Of a stretch of DNA of 15,672 nucleotides, positions 7,763 through 14,652 are shown piece after piece. Source of the DNA: Firmicutes bacterium CAG:884 (GTDB lineage Bacteria; Bacillota_I; Bacilli_A; RF39; UBA660); assembly GCA_000433875.1 (NCBI GenBank), contig HF993325.1:1-15672 (forward strand), in the 5' to 3' direction. Both the position numbers and the translations under genes were made by a program. Under the pieces are notes generated by a model, which saw only the letters and a list, made by a program, of their open reading frames with translations, did no database searches and was not told where the DNA came from. Within the stretch, counting starts at the first letter, position 1; the number at the start of each line of letters is the position of its first letter.

Positions 7763-7783
7763 TGAATAAACATCATTTTTTTT
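7756..7783 (+). terminator. Terminator of the lon unit
   Basis: AAAATGATG (7756-7764), a 6-nt loop and CATCATTTT (7771-7779) form a perfect 9-bp stem, with eight T (7776-7783). The TGA stop (7760-7762) lies in the left arm. Confidence 0.8.
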
Positions 7784-7791
7784 CATATACT
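7766..7791 (+). promoter_or_regulatory. Candidate SigE-type promoter of the spoVID-like gene
   Basis: CATATACT (7784-7791) matches 7 of 8 positions of the Bacillus SigE -10 (CATACANT), and ATAAA (7766-7770) lies 13 nt upstream in the place of the -35 ATATT. B. subtilis spoVID is transcribed by SigE (established knowledge). The predicted start leaves only a few bases before the Shine-Dalgarno AAGGAGA, and no primary-sigma promoter is obvious in the 51-bp gap. Confidence 0.4.
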
Positions 7792-7813
7792 TAAATGAAA
7801 AGGAGAAAAATAT

Positions 7814-8503
7814 ATGAAAAAATTTATACCATTTAAGAAAGAGATACCATTTAAAACCCAAATTGCTGAAGTTACAAGTATTTCTTTAGAACACAACATT
7901 CATAAAACTAGTGATTGTGAAATAAGCGGTGACTTTATAGTAAGCGGAGAATATAAAGTAACTGATACTAGTATGACAACCCAAAACTTTAAGTTTGATT
8001 TACCATTTGAAGTATCAATGAGTGATATTTATGATATTGATGATGTAATAATTGATATTGATGACTTTTATTATGAAATAAAAAATATGGAAAGTTTAGA
8101 AGTAAATATAACACTATTACTTGATAATATTAAAGAAAAACCATTAATAATAGAAGAAAGAGAAGAAAAAATTGAACCAACTGAAGAGAAAGTAGAAGAA
8201 ATGGAAGAGCAAGTAGAAAGAGGAGAACCAAGTGAAGAATGTTATGAACCAGAAGAAGCTGTTGATGGTGGTGATTTAACAAGAGATGAAAATATCGAAG
8301 TACCAATAATAACAGAAAATAAAAACGTCTTCTCATTTACTGATGATGATAATGAAAGTGCATATATAGTATATATTGTAAGAGAAAATGATACAGTAGA
8401 ATCAATTATGGAAAAGTATAGTATAAGTATTGATAAATTAAGAGAATATAATGATTTAAGTGAAATCAAAAAAGGAGACAAAATAATAATTCCAAATGTA
8501 TAG
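7814..8503 (+). CDS. SpoVID-like spore coat morphogenetic protein with C-terminal LysM
   Basis: A 229-residue protein. Its N-terminal domain (about residues 1-110), with IAEVTSISLEHNIHKTSDCE and ISGDFIVSGEYKVTD, resembles the N-terminus of SpoVID, the protein that helps coat encase the forespore. An acidic Glu-rich linker follows (about 115-160). The C-terminus (about 184-229) is a single LysM domain: YIVRENDTVESIMEKYSIS, then LREYND and IKKGDKIIIPNV. Bacillus SpoVID is much longer but has the same order of N-terminal domain, acidic low-complexity middle and terminal LysM. The 8-nt overlap with a YsxE-like gene repeats the Bacillus spoVID-ysxE order, which lies downstream of lonA there too. 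AAGGAGA precedes ATG 7814. Gene symbol withheld because sequence similarity is limited outside the motifs. Confidence 0.7.
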   Translation: MKKFIPFKKEIPFKTQIAEVTSISLEHNIHKTSDCEISGDFIVSGEYKVTDTSMTTQNFKFDLPFEVSMSDIYDIDDVIIDIDDFYYEIKNMESLEVNITLLLDNIKEKPLIIEEREEKIEPTEEKVEEMEEQVERGEPSEECYEPEEAVDGGDLTRDENIEVPIITENKNVFSFTDDDNESAYIVYIVRENDTVESIMEKYSISIDKLREYNDLSEIKKGDKIIIPNV

Positions 8504-9383
8504 GGTTAGACCACTAATCGAAAAAAGTCATTTAAAACCCACAAAATATGTTAGATTAAAATCAGTTTATATTATTTCTACAAAAGAAAATAAATATGTT
8601 ATAAAAAAGAAAAAAGACAATCCCATAATAGATTATCTTAAAACAAGAAATTTTGATTATTATCCAAAGATTTTAAACGAAGATGAAACATATCAATTAA
8701 CTGAATATATTGAAGAAATTAATGTTCCTCCAGAACAAAAAATCTTTGATTTAATTGATATTGTTTCTCTTTTACATTATAAAACAACACACTTTAAAGA
8801 AGTTGATCCAAACTATTATAAAGGTTTATATGAAGATGTACTCAATAATATTGAATACCTAGAAGCATATTATAACGATTTAATAACAGTTATAGATAGT
8901 AAAGAATTTATGGCACCATATGAATATGTAATAGCCCGTAATATTGGTAAAATATATCAAGCATTAAACTTTGCACGTGATGAAATAGATGTTTGGTATG
9001 ATAGCGTTAAAGACGAAACTAGGGGTAGGGTAGTAGTACTACATAACAACCTTGACTTATCACACTTTATAAGAAATGAATCATCATATTTAATTAGTTG
9101 GGATAAAGCTAAAATAGATAGTCCAATATTTGATCTATATAAATTATATAAAAGATGTGGAAACGAATATGACTTTGGATCATTACTCACAAGATATGAA
9201 GAAAAATATCCCTTATTTGAACACGAAAAAAGATTTTTATTTATTTTAATGTCTTTACCCGATGATATTGACTTTGAAGGAAGTAATTATAATGTTACTC
9301 AAAGAGTAAGTGAACGAATTGATCTAATATATAAAACGGAAAATATAATTTCACCATATTATTCTAAAGAAGGAAAAGATTAA
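8496..9383 (+). CDS. YsxE/CotS-family spore-coat kinase-like protein
   Basis: A 295-residue protein with the layout of the aminoglycoside-phosphotransferase-like CotS/YsxE family. A small N-terminal lobe includes YIISTKENKYVIKKKK. A helical middle follows (TEYIEEINVPPEQKIFDLID). The C-terminal lobe has VVVLHNNLDLSHFI (His183) and YLISWDKAKIDSPIFDLYKL (Asp203). Active members carry an HGD-type catalytic motif; here the position reads His-Asn-Asn, so it is probably a pseudokinase, as other coat-associated members may be. It starts inside the end of the SpoVID-like gene without its own close Shine-Dalgarno, implying translational coupling. Its last 33 bp are antisense to the small membrane-protein gene. 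No hairpin terminator is seen after its TAA. Confidence 0.7.
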   Translation: MYRVRPLIEKSHLKPTKYVRLKSVYIISTKENKYVIKKKKDNPIIDYLKTRNFDYYPKILNEDETYQLTEYIEEINVPPEQKIFDLIDIVSLLHYKTTHFKEVDPNYYKGLYEDVLNNIEYLEAYYNDLITVIDSKEFMAPYEYVIARNIGKIYQALNFARDEIDVWYDSVKDETRGRVVVLHNNLDLSHFIRNESSYLISWDKAKIDSPIFDLYKLYKRCGNEYDFGSLLTRYEEKYPLFEHEKRFLFILMSLPDDIDFEGSNYNVTQRVSERIDLIYKTENIISPYYSKEGKD

Positions 9384-9524
9384 AAAAGCCATAAATAAGA
9401 AAAGTAAAAATATATTGAATCTAGTTAAGATAAAGAAAGCAATCAAAAATTGATAAAACAATAAAACAGCAAATACACAAGCAAGAATCCACCAAAACAA
9501 TCTTCCAGAACACCATCTTCTCAT
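9351..9524 (-). CDS. Small membrane protein
   Basis: A 57-residue, strongly hydrophobic protein. A basic, Trp/Cys-containing N-terminus (MRRWCSGRLFWW) is followed by two probable transmembrane helices joined by a short loop near TRFN. AGGTGAT (minus strand, 9535-9529) sits 4 nt before ATG 9524; a GTG at 9533 overlaps the Shine-Dalgarno and is unlikely. Most of it lies outside any other gene, but its 3' end overlaps the end of the ysxE-like gene tail to tail. It follows the PBP terminator in the same direction, with its own AT-rich promoter region. No family recognised. The very high Phe/Leu/Ile content could partly reflect base composition, so confidence is moderate. Confidence 0.55.
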   Translation of the reverse strand: MRRWCSGRLFWWILACVFAVLLFYQFLIAFFILTRFNIFLLFLFMAFLIFSFFRIIW

Positions 9525-9540
9525 TTTTATCACCTAGTAT

Positions 9541-9548
9541 ATTATATG
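9541..9548 (-). promoter_or_regulatory. -10 box of the small membrane-protein gene
   Basis: On the minus strand 9548-9541 reads CATATAAT. It contains a perfect TATAAT (9546-9541) for the primary sigma factor, but it also matches 7 of 8 positions of the SigE -10 (CATACANT). No good TTGACA lies 16-18 bp upstream. The box ends 5 nt before the Shine-Dalgarno region. Confidence 0.4.
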
Positions 9549-9566
9549 TTTTATTTAAGAATATGA

Positions 9567-9590
9567 AACAAGTCCTAAAAAGGACTTGTT
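9567..9590 (-). terminator. Hairpin after the PBP gene
   Basis: A perfect 10-bp inverted repeat, AACAAGTCCT (9567-9576) and AGGACTTGTT (9581-9590), with a 4-nt loop. On the minus strand it directly overlaps the PBP stop codon and is followed by a broken T-rich stretch, so it is probably a terminator or a 3'-end stabilising hairpin. Confidence 0.65.
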
Positions 9591-11469
9591 ATTTTGGTTG
9601 TGTACCATTTATATAATATAAAATTTTTTTATGATCAGAATCATTAGTCGCAAGTTTACCACTTATTGGATCAGTTATAACCCCAACAACATTATCAGGA
9701 ATATCATACCAATTATTTTCTTTACTACATTTTTCCATTATATCAATCCATATTTGCTTTAAAGCATAACTATTATCATTATTTGTCTTTTGATTGTTAT
9801 CAAAACCAATCCAAGCACCAAGTAAATAATCAGGATTATAACCAAATAATAAATTATCAGTATCGGTAGTACCACTTTTTATAGCGTATTTTTTACTTAT
9901 TTGGCCCCTAAAACCAATACAAGTAGGATAAGTATAATCAATTAGTTCACTAGCATATGTACCAGTTAATAATTCATTTAAAATAAAAGTAATACTAGGA
10001 TCTAAAACAAGTTCTCTTGCATCTTCATGTTTATATAAAACATTACCGTTTGCATCTTCAATTTTTTCAATGAAATAAGGCGAAATTTTATAACCAAGGT
10101 TTGCTAAACATTGATAGCCCTCAATCATATCTAAAAGATTTATCTCCGTACTACCCAAAGCAAGAGAAGGTAAACTCTCAGCTTTACTATCTATACCAAC
10201 TCTTTTAAGAGTATTAACAAGAACATCTTCTCCTAAAAATAAATGCGTTTTAACAGCATATATATTATCTGAATAAGCAATAGCAGCCGCCATTGTAATT
10301 TCTTTGTTTCCATATAAATTGCCGTAATTATGAGGGCTATATAATTCATTTTCCCCAAACACAAAAGTTGTTTCCTCACTTGTAAAAGTACTAGATGCTG
10401 TAAAACCATTTTCTAAAGCAGCATAATAAAGAAAAGGCTTTATAGATGAACCAACCTGCCTTTTAGAATATAAAGCTCTATTATATTCACTTAAAGCATA
10501 ATTTTTGCCCCCAATTAAACCTCTAACAGCACCAGTATCAGGATTTGTTAAAACAAGCGCTACCTCAGCATCATTCTTAATATATTTTAAACTATCTTCC
10601 ATTATTTTTTGAGCATCAATATCTAATGTTGTATATATTTTAATCCCATCAATATCAAGAAATGAAGAAGGTAGATTTTTGATGCTTTTTAATTCATCCA
10701 TAACTGCATTTTGAAAATACATCAAAGTCTTTAATTTATCAGTACTTAAAGCACCATAATATACCAGCTTTTCCCTTAAAGCTTCTTCTTTATTTTCTTT
10801 AGTAATATAATTATTATTTATCATTGAATTAAGAACGACTTTTTGTCTATTTAAAGCATTTTCTTGATTAGTAATAGGTGAGTAATAAGAAGGTGACTTT
10901 GGTATGCCAGCAAGTATTGTAGCCTCGGCAAGTGTTAAATCCTTAGAAGATTTGTTAAAATAAAAATAACTAGCATTTTCAATCCCAAATATACCACCAT
11001 AATTAATCGTATTTAAATAAACCTCTAATATTTCATCTTTCGTATACTGCGTTTCAATTCTAACCGTTAACCAAGCTTCCTTTATCTTTCTTTCCCAAGT
11101 TTGATCAAAAGTTAAAAAAAGATTCTTAGCAAGTTGCTGGGTTATAGTAGAAGCACCCTGAACAGTTTTAGTAGTTAAATTATTCCATAATGATTTGCCA
11201 ATTCTCAAATAATCAAAACCTTTATGGTTATAAAAGTTTTTATCCTCAAGTGCAACAGTCGCATTTATTAAATTAGGTGAAATATCTTCAAGCTTAGCCC
11301 ATTTATCACTTGACGCAGAAAACTTTTGATTGTTACTATCTAAAAATTCATACTTATTCGCACCATTTATAATCGGAATCGGTGTAAAATAAGCAACTGT
11401 ATAAACTGATGTTAAAACAAGCATAAAAAAAATAAATAGTATTGTTATTATATAGAAAAAGCGTTTCAT
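9589..11469 (-). CDS. Class A penicillin-binding protein (bifunctional transglycosylase/transpeptidase)
   Basis: Polymerises lipid II and cross-links peptidoglycan outside the membrane. The 626-residue protein has an N-terminal anchor (about 4-27). The GT51 glycosyltransferase domain carries LEDKNFYNHKG (Glu75), QGASTITQQLAKNLF (104-118) and RKIKEAWL (127-134), with LEVYLNTINYGG and AGIPKSPSYYSP further on. The transpeptidase domain has SSIK (Ser341 nucleophile, Lys344), SDN (400-402) and KSGTT (531-535). All catalytic motifs are present. It is on the short side for PBP1a/1b, ending soon after the transpeptidase with no C-terminal extension. AGGGTGA lies 4-5 nt before ATG 11469; longer in-frame TTG starts overlap that signal. 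The gene is divergent from rpoE. Confidence 0.95.
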   Translation of the reverse strand: MKRFFYIITILFIFFMLVLTSVYTVAYFTPIPIINGANKYEFLDSNNQKFSASSDKWAKLEDISPNLINATVALEDKNFYNHKGFDYLRIGKSLWNNLTTKTVQGASTITQQLAKNLFLTFDQTWERKIKEAWLTVRIETQYTKDEILEVYLNTINYGGIFGIENASYFYFNKSSKDLTLAEATILAGIPKSPSYYSPITNQENALNRQKVVLNSMINNNYITKENKEEALREKLVYYGALSTDKLKTLMYFQNAVMDELKSIKNLPSSFLDIDGIKIYTTLDIDAQKIMEDSLKYIKNDAEVALVLTNPDTGAVRGLIGGKNYALSEYNRALYSKRQVGSSIKPFLYYAALENGFTASSTFTSEETTFVFGENELYSPHNYGNLYGNKEITMAAAIAYSDNIYAVKTHLFLGEDVLVNTLKRVGIDSKAESLPSLALGSTEINLLDMIEGYQCLANLGYKISPYFIEKIEDANGNVLYKHEDARELVLDPSITFILNELLTGTYASELIDYTYPTCIGFRGQISKKYAIKSGTTDTDNLLFGYNPDYLLGAWIGFDNNQKTNNDNSYALKQIWIDIMEKCSKENNWYDIPDNVVGVITDPISGKLATNDSDHKKILYYINGTQPK

Positions 11470-11510
11470 TTGTCTCACCCTTAATATTTTGTACAAAAAA
11501 ATAAAAAAAT

Positions 11511-11535
11511 ATCACAAAAATAGTGATTTTTTTTT
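11511..11535. terminator. Hairpin with T runs in the PBP leader / rpoE upstream region
   Basis: ATCAC (11511-11515) pairs with GTGAT (11523-11527) around a 7-nt loop, with A runs to the left and nine T (11527-11535) to the right. On either strand it looks like a short intrinsic terminator. However, it lies between divergent genes, about 40 bp upstream of the PBP start. It could be an attenuator in the PBP leader or block antisense transcription. Confidence 0.4.
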
Positions 11536-11551
11536 AATGGTGTGCTATAAT
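11523..11551 (+). promoter_or_regulatory. Upstream candidate promoter of rpoE
   Basis: GTGATT (11523-11528), a 17-bp spacer, and TATAAT (11546-11551) with TG one base upstream (extended -10). The -35 belongs to a TAGTGATT octamer also found in the downstream promoter. Confidence 0.5.
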
Positions 11552-11563
11552 TATTCGCGGCTA

Positions 11564-11592
11564 GTGATTAAATATAAAAGTTTGCATATAAT
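11564..11592 (+). promoter_or_regulatory. Downstream candidate promoter of rpoE
   Basis: GTGATT (11564-11569), a 17-bp spacer and TATAAT (11587-11592), repeating the geometry of the upstream promoter. CTAGTGA (11561-11567) at its -35 is mirrored by TCACTAG (11599-11605) near the expected start site. Confidence 0.55.
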
Positions 11593-11649
11593 ATGATGTC
11601 ACTAGTATACTAATAAAACAAGTGAATATATTAAGTTTATGGAGGATTT

Positions 11650-12069
11650 ATGAAATTAAATGAATTAACAAAAGAAGAGCTAAAAACTCTATCATATACT
11701 GATTTAACTAATATTGTTTTGAAGGAATCAAAAAAACCGATGACAACACCGGTAATATTTAAAAAAATATGTGATCTTTTAGATTACAGCGAAAGTGATT
11801 ATGAAAATAAAATAGGAGACTATTATACATCTTTAACACTTGATAAAAGATTTGTACTTTTAGATTCACACGAATGGGATTTAAGGGAGCGTCACGCTGT
11901 AGCACTTGATGTAGACGACGAAGAAGAAGAGGAAATTGAAAGCGAAGAAGAAGCTGAAGAAGATGCTTTAGAAGAAACTGAAATCGATGATGTTGATGCC
12001 GACATTGATGATGATGATGATCTAGATGATATGTCAATTGTTGATGAAGATGATGAAGAAAAAATGTAA
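11650..12069 (+). CDS. rpoE: DNA-directed RNA polymerase delta subunit
   Basis: Small accessory RNA polymerase subunit typical of Bacilli; it weakens non-specific nucleic-acid binding and speeds polymerase recycling (family knowledge). The 139-residue protein has an N-terminal winged-helix HARE-HTH domain (about residues 1-85, with LSYTDLTNIVLKESKKP and LDKRFVLLDSHEWDLR). A disordered Asp/Glu tail (about 88-139) is the hallmark of delta. It is somewhat shorter than the ~170 aa of B. subtilis because the tail is shorter. GGAGGA (11641-11646) is spaced 3-4 nt from ATG 11650. Two possible tandem promoters lie upstream. Confidence 0.93.
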   Translation: MKLNELTKEELKTLSYTDLTNIVLKESKKPMTTPVIFKKICDLLDYSESDYENKIGDYYTSLTLDKRFVLLDSHEWDLRERHAVALDVDDEEEEEIESEEEAEEDALEETEIDDVDADIDDDDDLDDMSIVDEDDEEKM

Positions 12070-12235
12070 AAAATAAAATATTTGATTTTTGAAAAAATAA
12101 GATTTTAGAAAAATAATAAAAATGTATTTTGTTATAAAATAAAGGCAAAGTACATTTTTAAAAATAAAAAAATAGTAAAAAAATCGAAAAATCAAAAATG
12201 TAAAGTTTTTGAAAATGCAAAAAAAATATTTTTTT
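12070..12235 (+). other. A-rich non-coding spacer after rpoE
   Basis: About 165 bp of A/T-rich sequence without a supported gene. AAAAATGTA (12118-12126) and TACATTTTT (12151-12159) form a 9-bp inverted repeat around a 24-nt loop, which could serve as a weak terminator or 3'-end hairpin for rpoE. No promoter or Shine-Dalgarno-led frame is convincing. Confidence 0.5.
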
Positions 12236-12271
12236 GACAATTCCTTGAAATATAAGGGATTGTCCTTTTTT
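12236..12271 (+). terminator. Terminator between rpoE and nrdD
   Basis: GACAATTCCTT (12236-12246) pairs with AAGGGATTGTC (12254-12264), 11 bp with one G-T, around a 7-nt loop. CC and six T follow (12266-12271). It isolates the nrd operon from rpoE. Confidence 0.85.
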
Positions 12272-12281
12272 ATGACAAAAA

Positions 12282-12295
12282 AGAACATTTGTTCG
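12282..12295 (+). promoter_or_regulatory. LexA (SOS box)-like operator upstream of nrdD
   Basis: AGAACATTTGTTCG (12282-12295) agrees with the Bacillus LexA/DinR consensus CGAACRNRYGTTCG at 12 of 14 positions, including both GAAC and GTTC half-sites. It lies immediately before the nrdD -35, where a bound repressor would block polymerase. This is a motif match only. Confidence 0.4.
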
Positions 12296-12296
12296 C

Positions 12297-12324
12297 TTGT
12301 AATTAGCCTATACAATAGTATAAT
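12297..12324 (+). promoter_or_regulatory. Promoter of the nrdD operon
   Basis: TTGTAA (12297-12302), a 16-bp spacer and a perfect TATAAT (12319-12324). A dyad TATAC-AATA-GTATA (12309-12322) overlaps the -10 and could be a second operator. It does not resemble the NrdR box closely enough to name. Confidence 0.65.
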
Positions 12325-12351
12325 TGATATTGAAATGTAAAGGAGATAAAA

Positions 12352-14643
12352 ATGCAAGCAGTAGAAGAGAAGTTAACAATTAAAGTAGTTAAAAGAGATG
12401 GTAAAAAAGTTGATTTTGATGCATCAAAAATAGCGATCGCAATCAAAAAAGGCTTTGATAGCATTACAAACGAAAACGATGAACCAATTTATGATAGTAA
12501 AGATGCCAATAAGGTTTTTACTGGAGTAATGAATCGTATAGATAAAGAATATAAAAATGAAGAAAAGATTAAAATTGAAACAATTCAAGATCTAATTGAA
12601 GAAGAACTTCAAAAGAAAGGTTATGAAGATGTATATAAATCTTTTTCTGAATATAGAGATAGAAGAGCTAAATCAAGAGAATTATTTAGTGATGAAAAAA
12701 GAGCTCATAAGTTCTTTAAAACTATTGAAGGACTTGGTTTAAAATCAGCTAGTGAAGATGATACTAAAAGAGAAAATGCCAATGTAGATGGTGATACCGC
12801 AATGGGTACAATGTTACAATTTGGTAGCACGGTTACAAAAGAATTCGCAAAATCTTATTTAATGAAGAAAAAATATGCTGAAGCTCATGATAATGGTGAT
12901 ATTCATATTCACGATATGGATTTCATTCCAATGGGAACAACAACTTGTTGCCAAATCGATTTAAACAAATTATTTGAAAACGGTTTTTCAACAGGTCATG
13001 GTTTCTTAAGAGAACCAAACGATATTATGTCTTATAGTGCATTAGCAGCTATAGCAATTCAATCAAACCAAAATGATCAACACGGAGGACAATCAATTCC
13101 AGCCTTTGATTATTATATGGCTCCTGGTGTTATAAAGACATTTAAAAAGCAATTTAAACAAGAATTAGTAGATTTCTTTGATTATACAGATGCAATTAAA
13201 TTAATTAATTTTGATAAATTTGCAAAAGAAATAGATAAAATGACTTCAATTGAAGGATCAATTGATAATTTATACAGTTTTTGTAAAGAAAGTGAACAAT
13301 TACTTAGAGCAGTTAAGTTTGCTTATGATAAAGCTTTAGTAAAAACTAATCGAATTACATATCAAGCTATGGAAGCATTTATTCATAATTTAAATACAAT
13401 GCATTCAAGAGCAGGCGCACAAGTTCCATTTTCATCAGTTAACTTTGGTACTGATATAAGTCCTGAAGGAAGAATGGTTATTAAAAACTTCTTACTTGCA
13501 ACTGATGCTGGTTTAGGAAATGGTGAAACACCAATATTCCCAATATCAATTTTCAAAGTAAAAGAAGGAGTTAACTATAATCCTGAAGATCCTAACTATG
13601 ACTTGTTCAAACTAGCGTGTCGTGTAAGTGCTAAAAGATTATTCCCTAACTTTTCATTTATTGATTCACCATTCAACTTGCAATATTATAAAGAAGGTGA
13701 CTTCAATACTGAAGTATGTTATATGGGATGTAGAACAAGAGTTATGGGGAATGTAGTCGATCCTGATAAACAAATAACACCTGGTCGTGGAAATTTATCA
13801 TTTACATCAATTAATTTACCTAGACTTGGTATTAAACACGGAATTATTAAGAATGAAAAAACTGATTTATCTGGTTTCTATGAAGAACTTGATGAAAAGA
13901 TGAATCTAGTTAAAGATCAATTACTTGAAAGATTTGAAATTCAATGTAATAAAAGAGTATATAATTTCCCATTCTTATTAGGTCAAGGTGTATGGATTGA
14001 TGCTGAAAGACTTAAAAATACTGATAAACCAAGAAGAGTTTTAAAACACGGTACTTTATCAATTGGTTTCATTGGTTTAGCAGAATGCTTAAAAGCCTTA
14101 GTTGGTAAACATCACGGTGAAGATGAAGATGCATATAAATTAGGTTTAGAAATTATTACTCATATGCGTGAAAAATGTGATGAATATAGTCAAAAATATC
14201 ATTTAAACTTTACATTACTTGCAACTCCAGCTGAAGGATTATCTGGTAGATTTGTAAATATTGATAAAGCTATATATGGAAAAATAAAAGGCGTTACTGA
14301 TAGAGAGTATTATACAAACTCATTCCACGTTCCTGTATATTATAATATATCGGTTACAAATAAGATTAAAAAAGAAGCTCCTTTCCACGCATTAACAAAT
14401 GCTGGCCATATAACTTATATAGAATTAGATGGTGATGCTGCAAATAATGTTGAAGCATTTGAAAAGGTAGTTCGTATTATGAAAGAAGCAGGTATTGGTT
14501 ATGGTGCAATTAACCATCCAGTTGATAGAGACCCTGTTTGTGGTTATGTTGGTGTAATTGGTGATGTTTGTCCTAGATGTGGAAGACATGATCATGAAGC
14601 TATAAGTGTAGAAAAACTAAGAAGTTGTTCTAATTGTAAATAG
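12352..14643 (+). CDS. nrdD: Anaerobic (class III) ribonucleoside-triphosphate reductase, large part lacking the glycyl-radical domain
   Basis: Reduces ribonucleotides to deoxyribonucleotides under anoxia. The 763-residue protein has an N-terminal ATP-cone (about 8-100, VVKRDGKKVDFDASKIAIAI). A ten-stranded barrel domain follows with IHIHDMDFIPMGTTTCCQ, NTMHSRAGAQVPFSSVNFG and CYMGCRTRV (Cys456, Cys460, candidate thiyl/finger-loop region). The C-terminal Cys-rich site has PVCGYVG (Cys730), CPRC (740-743) and CSNC (759-762). It then stops at TAG 14641-14643. The glycyl-radical segment that normally follows in the same chain is missing and is encoded by the next gene in the same frame. AGGAGAT (12341-12347) precedes ATG 12352. 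Alone this protein could not hold the radical, so it is expected to work with the 53-residue partner and NrdG. Confidence 0.95.
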   Translation: MQAVEEKLTIKVVKRDGKKVDFDASKIAIAIKKGFDSITNENDEPIYDSKDANKVFTGVMNRIDKEYKNEEKIKIETIQDLIEEELQKKGYEDVYKSFSEYRDRRAKSRELFSDEKRAHKFFKTIEGLGLKSASEDDTKRENANVDGDTAMGTMLQFGSTVTKEFAKSYLMKKKYAEAHDNGDIHIHDMDFIPMGTTTCCQIDLNKLFENGFSTGHGFLREPNDIMSYSALAAIAIQSNQNDQHGGQSIPAFDYYMAPGVIKTFKKQFKQELVDFFDYTDAIKLINFDKFAKEIDKMTSIEGSIDNLYSFCKESEQLLRAVKFAYDKALVKTNRITYQAMEAFIHNLNTMHSRAGAQVPFSSVNFGTDISPEGRMVIKNFLLATDAGLGNGETPIFPISIFKVKEGVNYNPEDPNYDLFKLACRVSAKRLFPNFSFIDSPFNLQYYKEGDFNTEVCYMGCRTRVMGNVVDPDKQITPGRGNLSFTSINLPRLGIKHGIIKNEKTDLSGFYEELDEKMNLVKDQLLERFEIQCNKRVYNFPFLLGQGVWIDAERLKNTDKPRRVLKHGTLSIGFIGLAECLKALVGKHHGEDEDAYKLGLEIITHMREKCDEYSQKYHLNFTLLATPAEGLSGRFVNIDKAIYGKIKGVTDREYYTNSFHVPVYYNISVTNKIKKEAPFHALTNAGHITYIELDGDAANNVEAFEKVVRIMKEAGIGYGAINHPVDRDPVCGYVGVIGDVCPRCGRHDHEAISVEKLRSCSNCK

Positions 14644-14652
14644 GAGGAAGTT

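Noticed and set aside
8130..8336. Leu-rich minus-strand frame inside the spoVID-like gene.
   Set aside because: It is the complement of the Glu-rich linker codons (GAA/GAG give TTC/CTC), with no start signals.
12034..12357. Minus-strand 107-codon Phe/Ile-rich frame across the rpoE-nrdD spacer.
   Set aside because: It results from A-rich plus-strand sequence, spans the terminator and nrdD promoter, and lacks a Shine-Dalgarno or family likeness.
14641..14643. Genome-wide reassignment of TAG to an amino acid to explain the nrdD interruption.
   Set aside because: TAG ends rny exactly at its expected length within a terminator, and it also ends the spoVID-like gene after LysM.
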